From Candidatus Gastranaerophilales bacterium (lineage in GTDB: Bacteria > Cyanobacteriota > Vampirovibrionia > Gastranaerophilales > Gastranaerophilaceae), in contig CALVEE010000156.1 in NCBI GenBank assembly GCA_944326495.1, positions 1 to 6,454 on the forward strand: a stretch of 6,454 bases of DNA, written 5' to 3'. Positions 1 through 5,373 of this stretch are shown one piece after another. Position 1 is the first letter of the stretch, and the number at the start of each line of letters is the position of its first letter. The notes under the pieces are model-generated. The model saw nothing but the letters and a program-made list of their open reading frames with translations. It did not search any database and had not been told where the DNA came from. The position numbers and the translations under genes are program-made.

Positions 1-758
1 TTGGTTAAAATTATTGCGCACTGGTTTGTAAGGCTTATTTTATCAAGCTTAATCTGCGTTTTCTTAGCGTTTTCTTCTTCCTCAATGATTTCGTCAATGT
101 TTTCAGAGTTAATTTTTTCCGAATAAAAATCTTTTGAGATATTATCCTCTTCAATTTTCATTGCGTGATTAAGTGACACGTCAATATCTGGAATAATCGA
201 TTTCAGTGTAGTTAAAAATATATCAAGCTTCTCCTGATTAATAGGAACAGAAGGGACAACATCCAGAAGTCCTTCAAGAAGCTGCTCTGTTTCATCTTCA
301 TCATCACTCTTTTTCATTAAAGCCGTAAGTGCCCCCGTATTAAGAGAAAGAAACTCGTCCGTCAGCATGCAGTTTATATTCACCCCGTTTCTTTCAAGCC
401 TGCAGGGAGCGTAAAGAAGCGGAGTTAAGAACTCGTTTTTCTTGCCGGATTTGGATTTTCCCGTAATGAAAATATACCCGTAAATCAGATATTTATCTTT
501 CTGGCTTGTTTCAGACTGAATCATAAGCTCTGTTAATTTTGGATCAGAACCCTCAAGCGGCAGGTACTCTATGCCCTCCGTAAACAGGCGGTCAGACCCG
601 TCTAAAAATATCCATTTGTTGTCTTTATCAGCCTTAAGGTTTCTGAAAGTCGAGCTTTTGACCTCTTCTCTTACGCAATCGTGAAGATACTGGCTTAATT
701 TTTTTATAAAACTGTTATTAAACGCTGAATTTATTGCTCTTGTTGCTTCCTGTAACAT
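1..758 (-). CDS. N-terminal part of a probable superfamily I (AAA-type) DNA/RNA helicase, cut by the left edge
   Basis: An open frame of 252 codons runs from ATG at 758-756 off the left edge with no stop, so the C-terminal part is missing. The start is supported by GAGGAG at 764-769, five bases upstream. The product is cytoplasmic in character, with no signal peptide or membrane segment. Residues 64-67 (EYLP), 90-100 (YLIYGYIFITG) and 111-120 (LTPLLYAPCR) resemble the leader region of long SF1 helicase-like proteins, where a 'yGyp...pLly.pv' pattern precedes the ATPase motifs. The last residues, about 242-252 (SLTNQCAIILT), match the region that in these proteins comes just before the Walker A part. 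A very acidic stretch (about 203-232) lies between. Walker A and all catalytic motifs would lie beyond the edge, so the family call is an inference from the leader only. It is divergent from the 894 gene. Confidence 0.5.
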   Translation of the reverse strand, partial: MLQEATRAINSAFNNSFIKKLSQYLHDCVREEVKSSTFRNLKADKDNKWIFLDGSDRLFTEGIEYLPLEGSDPKLTELMIQSETSQKDKYLIYGYIFITGKSKSGKKNEFLTPLLYAPCRLERNGVNINCMLTDEFLSLNTGALTALMKKSDDEDETEQLLEGLLDVVPSVPINQEKLDIFLTTLKSIIPDIDVSLNHAMKIEEDNISKDFYSEKINSENIDEIIEEEENAKKTQIKLDKISLTNQCAIILT

Positions 759-782
759 TTTTTCTCCTCGGGATATATAATA

Positions 783-801
783 AGCTCAATGCTTTAGAGC
801 T
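783..801. promoter_or_regulatory. Short inverted repeat at the minus-strand transcription start, possible operator
   Basis: AGCTC (783-787) and GAGCT (797-801) are perfect inverted arms around a 9-base centre. The repeat abuts the minus-strand -10 box and covers the expected start of the helicase-like transcript (near 795). It could be an operator or a 5' leader hairpin. The arms are only five bases, so chance is a real alternative. Confidence 0.25.
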
Positions 802-812
802 ATTATAACATA
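802..812 (-). promoter_or_regulatory. Extended -10 promoter for the helicase-like gene
   Basis: Read on the minus strand the bases are TATGTTATAAT: a perfect TATAAT hexamer (802-807) preceded by TG and one base, the classic extended -10 form. No good -35 is visible at the usual distance (TATTCA at 825-830 is weak), as is common for extended -10 promoters. It predicts a start near 795 and a leader of about 36 bases ahead of the GAGGAG ribosome site. Confidence 0.6.
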
Positions 813-861
813 TTTTTAAACGTATGAATACTATTTATGTATGAGTTCGGAGCAAAAATTG

Positions 862-872
862 TATGTTAAAAT
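862..872 (+). promoter_or_regulatory. Extended -10 promoter for the 894 gene
   Basis: TATGTTAAAAT has a TAAAAT hexamer (867-872, five of six to consensus) preceded by TG and one base. It matches the divergent promoter at 802-812 in ten of eleven positions. No clear -35 is visible. Transcription would start near 879, giving a leader of about 15 bases that contains AGGAG at 884-888. Confidence 0.5.
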
Positions 873-893
873 AAAATAAAAACAGGAGAATTT

Positions 894-1283
894 ATGAAAA
901 GAATTTTATTTTTGTTATCTGCATTGCTTATTTGCCCCGTTACATTTTCTGTTGAACAAATTCAGCCGGCTACAGTACCGCAAAATATTATGTTTGAGGA
1001 TTGTACAAAACTTTTTGCGGTTAATAAGGAAAAGCTGTTTTATCTGACTCTTGCCTCGCTTTCTGCAAACAGATTTATAATAGATGAAGTCCAGACCTCA
1101 AACGGGTATGTAATTTTTTCTGTAAACAAAAATTCCTATCTTGCAACGATTGCAGGTGTTGACGGAGCTAATTCCATATTAAAAATTACACCCTGCAACA
1201 ATATCTACAATTTTCCGCCCGGAATTGTTACAAATACTTTTAAATACATTGATTTGAATTTGAATTCGGATATTAAATCATGA
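894..1283 (+). CDS. Small exported protein of unknown function, coupled to the downstream binding protein
   Basis: The 129-residue product starts at an ATG five bases after AGGAG (884-888). Residues 1-19 form a typical Sec signal peptide: K2 and R3, a hydrophobic core (ILFLLSALLI), then a polar end near VTFS with probable cleavage around residues 19-20. C14 sits inside the core and is not a convincing lipobox. The mature part of about 110 residues has two cysteines, C37 and C101, which could form a disulfide outside the cytoplasm. Residues 46-87 look like a helix followed by short beta strands (LTLASLSANRF, then GYVIFSV and SYLATIAG), a small alpha/beta fold. I do not recognise the family. 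The stop overlaps the next ATG as ATGA, so it is very likely co-expressed with the solute-binding lipoprotein and may act beside it in the envelope; that role is inference. Confidence 0.8.
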   Translation: MKRILFLLSALLICPVTFSVEQIQPATVPQNIMFEDCTKLFAVNKEKLFYLTLASLSANRFIIDEVQTSNGYVIFSVNKNSYLATIAGVDGANSILKITPCNNIYNFPPGIVTNTFKYIDLNLNSDIKS

Positions 1284-2482
1284 AAAAACTCTTTACGTTT
1301 CTAATTCTTATCATTGCAGCATTAGTTCTCTGTGCCTGTTCTGTAAGAAAAGAAGCAAGTATAAAAGAAGTAACCTTTTGGACGCTGCAAATGGGAGATT
1401 ATGCGGATTATATGTACAAAGTTATCCGCGCTTACGAAAAAGAGAATCCCAATGTTCAAATCAAATGGATAGATGTACCTTTTTCGGAAGGTGAAAAAAG
1501 AACGCTTGCGGCTGTTATGACGGATAACCCGCCTGATTTGATTAATCTTAATCCGGATTTTTCAGCTCTTCTTGCGCAAAAAGGAACTCTTGAAGAAATA
1601 GACGAAGAGGCTGTAAGCGAATTTAATCCTGAAATTATAAACGCACTTAAATATAATGATAAGCTCTATTCAATTCCCTGGTATGCAACAAGCGCAATTA
1701 CCATATACAATAAAGAGCTTTTTGAAAAATCAGGTATTATAAGGCTTCCAAAGACTTATAAAGAATTAGGAGCAATCTCTGAAAAGATAAAACAAAATAC
1801 CAGTGCTTATGCGTATCTTCCGACAATAACAGAAAATGATACAATGATTAAAATTCTGAACAAATACGGAGTTACGGAAGATTTTACGCAGGCAAAACCC
1901 GTTTTTGATATGTATAAGGATTTATACCAGAAGGATTTTATACCCAAAGAGAGCATAACTTTTACTCTACGTGAAGCTCTGGAACAGTATATGGCCGGAA
2001 AAATCGTGTTCTTTCAGGGCGGAGCAAATTTTTTAACAATGGTTAAAGAAAACGCCCCCTCTATTTATGAAAAAACAGATGTTACAGAGCAGATAAAGGG
2101 GCCTGTGGGGCAGAATGATTTTTCTGTAATGAATTTTGTAATCCCGCTTAGAGCAAAACATAAAAAAGAGGCACTTGATTTCTGCCTGTTTCTTACTAAC
2201 GCTCAAAATCAGCTTGAGCTTGCAAAAATGACAAATGTTATTGCAACAAATGACGAAGCTCTGAAAGATAGTTTTTATAATGACTATTCCACTCTGGAGT
2301 CAAAAGCCCGTTCAATAAGTGCAAAACAAATTGCTAAAATTACCCCGCAGCTCAAACAGAGAAGAAATCAAAAAGAAATTAACACTCTTGTAAACACTGC
2401 AGTCCAATCAGCACTCTTGAATAAAAATTCTGTCGACAATATCTTAGATAAGCTAAACAAAGATATGAAAAACTTTTTGTAG
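1280..2482 (+). CDS. Family 1 extracellular solute-binding lipoprotein of an ABC importer, probably for a sugar
   Basis: This 400-residue protein should capture a solute, most likely a sugar, oligosaccharide or glycerol-phosphate type compound, at the outer face of the inner membrane and deliver it to an ABC permease. It has a lipoprotein signal: basic start, hydrophobic core, and lipobox LCAC with C20 as the lipidated residue. The mature protein follows the MalE/UgpB pattern: a beta start (EVTFWTLQMGDY, 30-41), the binding-protein signature at about 130-153 (YSIPWYATS, then IYNKELFEKSGI), MAGKIVFFQGG at 239-248, and KKEALDFCLFLTN at 295-307. Length is normal for the family. No permease or ATPase gene is in the window, so it is an orphan here and its substrate is unknown. 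Its ATG overlaps the previous stop by four bases and has only a weak ribosome site of its own, which suggests translational coupling. Confidence 0.88.
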   Translation: MKKLFTFLILIIAALVLCACSVRKEASIKEVTFWTLQMGDYADYMYKVIRAYEKENPNVQIKWIDVPFSEGEKRTLAAVMTDNPPDLINLNPDFSALLAQKGTLEEIDEEAVSEFNPEIINALKYNDKLYSIPWYATSAITIYNKELFEKSGIIRLPKTYKELGAISEKIKQNTSAYAYLPTITENDTMIKILNKYGVTEDFTQAKPVFDMYKDLYQKDFIPKESITFTLREALEQYMAGKIVFFQGGANFLTMVKENAPSIYEKTDVTEQIKGPVGQNDFSVMNFVIPLRAKHKKEALDFCLFLTNAQNQLELAKMTNVIATNDEALKDSFYNDYSTLESKARSISAKQIAKITPQLKQRRNQKEINTLVNTAVQSALLNKNSVDNILDKLNKDMKNFL

Positions 2483-2488
2483 TAAAAT
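2480..2488 (+). promoter_or_regulatory. Weak candidate -10 box for kdsD and the transporter gene
   Basis: TAGTAAAAT begins at the stop codon of the binding-protein gene. TAAAAT (2483-2488) matches five of six bases of the -10 consensus and would start transcripts near 2495, leaving room for AAGGAG at 2508-2513. There is no TG extension directly before it and no clear -35, so read-through from the 862 promoter is equally possible. Confidence 0.3.
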
Positions 2489-2522
2489 AGTTGTAAATGG
2501 ATGATAAAAGGAGTGTGAAAAA

Positions 2523-3506
2523 ATGACTGCACTGGTTCAACAATCACAAATAGAAAAAGACAGGGTTTGTGCCGTAAATACGATTGATTCCGAAATTGAT
2601 ACAATTAACAGGCTCAAAAAATCACTCAAGCCCGAAAGTCTTACCAGAGCTCTTGATTATATGCAGAATTCAAAAGGCAGGATTATAATTACCGGTATGG
2701 GCAAATCAGGTCATATCGGGAAAAAGATTGCGGCTTCTCTTGCTTCAACCGGCACTCCTTCGTTTTTTGTACACCCTGCAGAAGCAAGCCACGGTGATTT
2801 GGGTATGATAACGGAAGATGATGTTGTAATTGCAATCTCTAACAGCGGCGAATCAAGAGAGCTGGTTGATATCTTGAATTATTGCAAGCGTTTTGGAATA
2901 AAACTCATTGCAATTACTAAAAATCCGGAAAGTTCCTTAGGTAAAGCCGGAGATGTCGTTCTTGAGCTCCCGAATAACGGGGAAGCCTGCCCTCTGGGGC
3001 TTGCTCCGACAAATTCAACCACCGCAACACTTGTTCTGGGGGATATTTTAACTGTCGGTATGATAGAGAGAAACGGCTTCTCTAAAGAAGATTTCAACGC
3101 ACGTCATCCGGGCGGAAAACTAGGCTCAATCCTTAAACGCGTTTCCGATTTGATGCATACGGGGCAGGAAATGCCTATTTTGGATGAAAATTCGAATATG
3201 CAGGCAGTTCTTTTGGAAATGACATCAAAACGTTTAGGATGTGTCGGATTTATTAATCTTAAAGGCGAGCTTACGGGAATATTAACAGACGGCGATTTGA
3301 GAAGATGTCTTTCTGCAAAAATTCTTGAAGAAAAAGCCGTTGATTTAATGACAAGAAATCCGAAAACAATTTCTCCAAACGCAATGACAGCAGAAGCTTT
3401 AAGGTTAATGCATGATAAAAAGATTACAAACCTGTTTGTAGTTGACAACAACAGGCCTGTAGGCGTTATCCATATTCACGATTTGCTTAATAACGGAGTG
3501 GCTTAA
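2523..3506 (+). CDS. kdsD: Arabinose-5-phosphate isomerase (SIS domain plus two CBS domains)
   Basis: It converts D-ribulose 5-phosphate to D-arabinose 5-phosphate in the cytoplasm, the first step toward KDO for lipopolysaccharide. The 327-residue length is normal for KdsD/KpsF/GutQ. A SIS sugar-isomerase domain covers about 38-200, with GMGKSG (58-63), SNSGESRE (106-113), an APTNSTT motif (161-167) and the family hallmark FNARHPGGKLG (191-201). The residues reported as catalytic in the E. coli enzyme (K59, E111, E152, H193) correspond at a constant offset of two to K61, E113, E154 and H195, all present, so it should be active. CBS domains lie at about 208-265 and 272-326. The start has AAGGAG nine bases upstream. 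Paralogues KdsD, KpsF and GutQ cannot be separated by sequence alone. No other KDO or capsule gene is in the window; the transporter gene follows after 3 bases. Confidence 0.93.
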   Translation: MTALVQQSQIEKDRVCAVNTIDSEIDTINRLKKSLKPESLTRALDYMQNSKGRIIITGMGKSGHIGKKIAASLASTGTPSFFVHPAEASHGDLGMITEDDVVIAISNSGESRELVDILNYCKRFGIKLIAITKNPESSLGKAGDVVLELPNNGEACPLGLAPTNSTTATLVLGDILTVGMIERNGFSKEDFNARHPGGKLGSILKRVSDLMHTGQEMPILDENSNMQAVLLEMTSKRLGCVGFINLKGELTGILTDGDLRRCLSAKILEEKAVDLMTRNPKTISPNAMTAEALRLMHDKKITNLFVVDNNRPVGVIHIHDLLNNGVA

Positions 3507-3509
3507 AAG

Positions 3510-4373
3510 ATGAGATTAGAAACGCAAAAGAAATTTGCGGCCGGTTTATCTATAACTTCAAATACGCTTATTATTATAACGAAGATTATTGCCGGCATGA
3601 TTTCAGGAAGCATCAGTATTATATCGGAAGCTATTCACTCATTTTCCGACTTTCTGGCTTCTATCCTGACATTCTTTGCCGTAACCCGTTCTGCCGAGCC
3701 TGCGGATAAAGAACATCCGTTCGGACACGGTAAATATGAAGATATGTCCGGATTTATAGAAGGCGGATTGATTATATTTGCAGGGCTTTATATTATATAC
3801 GAATCATCTTCCAAGCTTATTTCAGGCTACACGATGGAAGCAGAGTCAATGCTCGGAATTTATGTTATGGCATTTGCTGTTCTCGCGAATTTCCTTGTAA
3901 GCCGCTATCTTTTTTATGTTGCAAAGAAATCCGACTCCGTATCCTTAAGAGCTGATGCCGAACATTTGCAGACGGATATTTTCTCTTCTCTGGGAGTTTT
4001 AGCAGGGTTAGTCTTGATTAAACTTACGGGATATACAATTCTTGACCCGATAATTGCAATTATAGTAGCTGTAATTATTTTAAAAGCCGGTTTTTTAATC
4101 TCAAAAGAAACGCTTAATAATCTTCTGGACGGTTCAATTTCCACGGAAGATATAGAAAAAATTGAAACAGTTTTAAAGAATAATACCGTAATCAAAGGCT
4201 ATAAGAATATCAAAGGGCGTAAATCCGGCCAATATAAGGAAATCGAACTGACTATTTTATTTAATCCGGATATGAAAATAAGCTGCTGCCATAATATCTG
4301 TGACCAGATAGAAAACGATATTAAGTCGGAACTTGGAAATGTAACAACTACAATACATGCTGAACCGATATAA
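3510..4373 (+). CDS. Cation diffusion facilitator (CDF) family metal exporter
   Basis: This 287-residue inner-membrane protein should export a divalent metal (zinc most likely, also possibly iron, manganese or cobalt) in exchange for protons. Six hydrophobic segments are visible, at about 12-31, 34-58, 82-100, 114-137, 155-172 and 177-196, then a cytoplasmic C-terminal domain (about 205-287). The transport site is intact: H43 and D47 in segment 2 (AIHSFSD) and H152 and D156 in segment 5 (EHLQTD), an HD-HD set usually linked to zinc. The family loop EHPFGHGKYE is at 68-77 and the closing IHAEP at 282-286. An oddity is the cluster CCHNIC at 259-264 where many relatives have a plain helix start with one histidine. 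It lies 3 bases after kdsD with GGAG at 3495-3498 inside the end of that gene, so the two are probably co-transcribed. Confidence 0.93.
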   Translation: MRLETQKKFAAGLSITSNTLIIITKIIAGMISGSISIISEAIHSFSDFLASILTFFAVTRSAEPADKEHPFGHGKYEDMSGFIEGGLIIFAGLYIIYESSSKLISGYTMEAESMLGIYVMAFAVLANFLVSRYLFYVAKKSDSVSLRADAEHLQTDIFSSLGVLAGLVLIKLTGYTILDPIIAIIVAVIILKAGFLISKETLNNLLDGSISTEDIEKIETVLKNNTVIKGYKNIKGRKSGQYKEIELTILFNPDMKISCCHNICDQIENDIKSELGNVTTTIHAEPI

Positions 4374-4381
4374 CAAATTTT

Positions 4382-4411
4382 CCAGGCGGACAAAATTTCC
4401 CGCCTTGCTGG
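4382..4411. terminator. Hairpin just after the transporter gene, possible transcript end or repeat
   Basis: AGGCGG (4384-4389) pairs with CCGCCT (4400-4405) over a 10-base loop. CCA and TGG on either side (4382-4384 and 4409-4411) can extend it with a TTGC bulge. It starts nine bases after the transporter stop. There is no T-run after it on the plus strand, so it is not a canonical intrinsic terminator; it may act as a 3' stabilising hairpin or belong to the repeat-rich tract that follows. Confidence 0.3.
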
Positions 4412-4462
4412 CGAGGATAGAATCTCAATACGAAACGTAAGTTGAATATTAGAAATTCTTGG

Positions 4463-4639
4463 GTTAATGTTGGGCAGGCATGTCTGATCTACCAATCTTC
4501 AATTATCACCCACCCCACCCCTCAAAAGGGAGGGAGCTGACGCCAAGCACAGAGCATCCCTTCCCTGTTGAGGGAAGGTTAGGATGGGTGCTTTCCCGCA
4601 AGTATCGTAGGGTAGACTTTATACTTGCCCAACAATAAC
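4463..4639. repeat. MITE-like palindromic element with terminal inverted repeats and nested hairpins
   Basis: The ends are imperfect inverted repeats: GTTAATGTTGGGCA (4463-4476) against TGCCCAACAATAAC (4626-4639), 13 of 14 complementary, with weaker pairing inward to CTACC (4489-4493) and GGTAG (4611-4615). Inside, CACCCACCC (4507-4515) pairs 8 of 9 with GGATGGGTG (4582-4590). That stem encloses two hairpins: CCCTC/GAGGG (4519-4523/4530-4534) and a perfect CCTTCCCT-GTTG-AGGGAAGG (4559-4578). Another perfect 8-base repeat, GCAAGTAT (4598-4605) and ATACTTGC (4621-4628), lies near the right end and would compete with the terminal pairing. It has no coding capacity. Nested symmetry, small size and GC contrast fit a non-autonomous mobile repeat or a structured RNA/DNA element. 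No target-site duplication is obvious. Confidence 0.6.
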
Positions 4640-4713
4640 TTATTATTTATATTATCTAAACATACTGCTTTTTTAAAATTCACTTTATAATTTTTTATTT
4701 GTCTGTATTGACT

Positions 4714-4784
4714 GCCCCCTCACCGCATCCGTAGTTTTCGGCACGGCCTCAAACACGGCTGCTCCTCTCCCGTAGGGAGAGGGA
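4714..4784. repeat. Second GC-rich hairpin element
   Basis: A C-rich left part (GCCCCCTCACCGC, 4714-4726) is followed by two direct CACGGC copies (4742-4747, 4754-4759) and a perfect 8-base hairpin CCTCTCCC-GTA-GGGAGAGG (4764-4782). CCCTC at 4717-4721 can alternatively pair with GAGGG at 4779-4783, enclosing the whole unit. It shares the CCCTC...GAGGG style of the 4463-4639 element but not its sequence. It looks like a dispersed intergenic repeat; copy number cannot be judged from one window. Confidence 0.5.
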
Positions 4785-4940
4785 AGTGTACTTTCTGTTT
4801 TTTGTTTTACGGGACAGCAGTGCACAGCAACAGAGTTTTATATCGGGAAAATTGCAGGACAAACTCTATACTATTAATATTTTATACATTTGCACAAATT
4901 TTAGTGATTGGAAAATATATTGATGCTTTCAATAAAAACA

Positions 4941-4951
4941 CATGTTACAAT
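4941..4951 (+). promoter_or_regulatory. Extended -10 promoter upstream of the XRE gene
   Basis: CATGTTACAAT contains TACAAT (4946-4951, five of six to consensus) with TG one base before it. It shares ATGTTAnAAT with the two promoters at 802-812 and 862-872. TTGATG at 4920-4925 could be a -35 but the 20-base spacer is long. A start near 4958 would give a leader of about 104 bases that contains the G-run. Confidence 0.45.
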
Positions 4952-4965
4952 GTATGAGGCGAATG

Positions 4966-4991
4966 GTGTGTGTGGGGGGGGGAGAATCCCC
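4966..4991 (+). repeat. Simple repeat: four GT units leading into nine G, then a small hairpin
   Basis: GTGTGTGT (4966-4973) runs into nine consecutive G (4974-4982). The last four G plus A (4979-4983) can pair with TCCCC (4987-4991) around GAA, a 5-base stem. Such tracts are prone to length change by slipped-strand mispairing. It lies about 80 bases before the XRE start and, if the 4941 promoter is used, near +17 to +25 of its transcript. Confidence 0.7.
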
Positions 4992-5047
4992 AAGTGTATA
5001 ACTAAAAAGTTTAGCTATGGAATTACTTCTATTAAAGTTTTAAATAA

Positions 5048-5053
5048 TATAAC
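5048..5053 (+). promoter_or_regulatory. Candidate -10 box that would give a leaderless XRE transcript
   Basis: TATAAC (5048-5053) matches five of six consensus bases and lies eight bases before the ATG at 5062. Transcription would start at about 5060-5062, leaving essentially no leader. TTACTT at 5023-5028 is a poor -35 with a 19-base spacer. In AT-rich DNA such a match is easily found by chance, so the upstream 4941 promoter remains an alternative. Confidence 0.3.
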
Positions 5054-5061
5054 TTTTACTT

Positions 5062-5373
5062 ATGAAGTATCAAATTCTAATTAACAGTGGTATTAAAAGA
5101 CTGCGTAAAGCAAAGGCATTAACGCAAGATAAATTTGCTGAAAAAGTTGGTATTTCCACTGAAGCTTTAAGAAATATTGAATATAATAAATATGCTCCTA
5201 AAGCGGATACCATCGACAACATTTGCAAGGCTTTTAACATAACCCCGTTTGATTTACTTTTGCCGGACATAAACCAAGATAAAAATTTGATAGACGAAAT
5301 TGTCTGCAAATTGAAACTTGCAGACAATGACAAACTAAAGCGCATTAGCCAGATTATTGATTTAATTAAATAA
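5062..5373 (+). CDS. Small XRE/Cro-type helix-turn-helix regulator
   Basis: This 103-residue protein is almost all DNA-binding domain. Residues about 10-66 form an HTH_3 (Cro/C1) fold: IKRLRKAKALTQDKFAEKVG, then ISTEALRNIEYNKYAPKADT as turn and recognition helix, then LCK-type helices ending in FDLLLP. A short charged helical tail (72-103) may help dimerisation. It should be a cytoplasmic transcription regulator; the target is unknown. The start is fixed by an in-frame TAA at 5050-5052, with no alternative start codon between, yet no Shine-Dalgarno precedes the ATG (TTTTACTT), unlike most other genes here. It is alone in its orientation, downstream of a repeat-rich tract, and its last 12 bases overlap the end of dapL on the opposite strand. 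No phage or toxin partner is visible, so a free-standing chromosomal regulator is most likely. Confidence 0.85.
   Translation: MKYQILINSGIKRLRKAKALTQDKFAEKVGISTEALRNIEYNKYAPKADTIDNICKAFNITPFDLLLPDINQDKNLIDEIVCKLKLADNDKLKRISQIIDLIK

Larger units (their letters stand above)
4374..5061. other. Gene-free stretch of 688 bases with GC-rich palindromes in AT-rich DNA
   Basis: No reading frame here has a ribosome site or recognisable product, and no tRNA or rRNA pattern is visible. It contains a hairpin after the transporter gene, two GC-rich palindromic elements (4463-4639 and 4714-4784) set in strongly AT-rich sequence, and from about 4841 an AT-rich leader region with a promoter and a G-run ahead of the XRE gene. 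Bases 4640-4713 and 4785-4940 show nothing I can name. Confidence 0.7.

Noticed and set aside
2879..3451. Two minus-strand open frames inside kdsD
   Set aside because: Both are shadows of a well-conserved isomerase whose catalytic residues are all in the plus-strand frame.
4199..4495. Minus-strand open frame of 98 codons overlapping the end of the CDF gene and the following spacer
   Set aside because: No convincing ribosome site, cysteine- and serine-rich antisense-like composition, and it overlaps a clearly real gene and part of a palindromic repeat.
4954..5001. Mini reading frame of 15 codons that contains the G-run
   Set aside because: No ribosome site precedes its ATG and it is too short to support; the G-run is better described as a simple repeat in a leader.
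4374..5061. CRISPR array or tRNA in the palindrome-rich spacer
   Set aside because: The repeats are inverted and nested rather than regularly spaced direct repeats, and no cloverleaf with a T-loop or anticodon arm can be traced.
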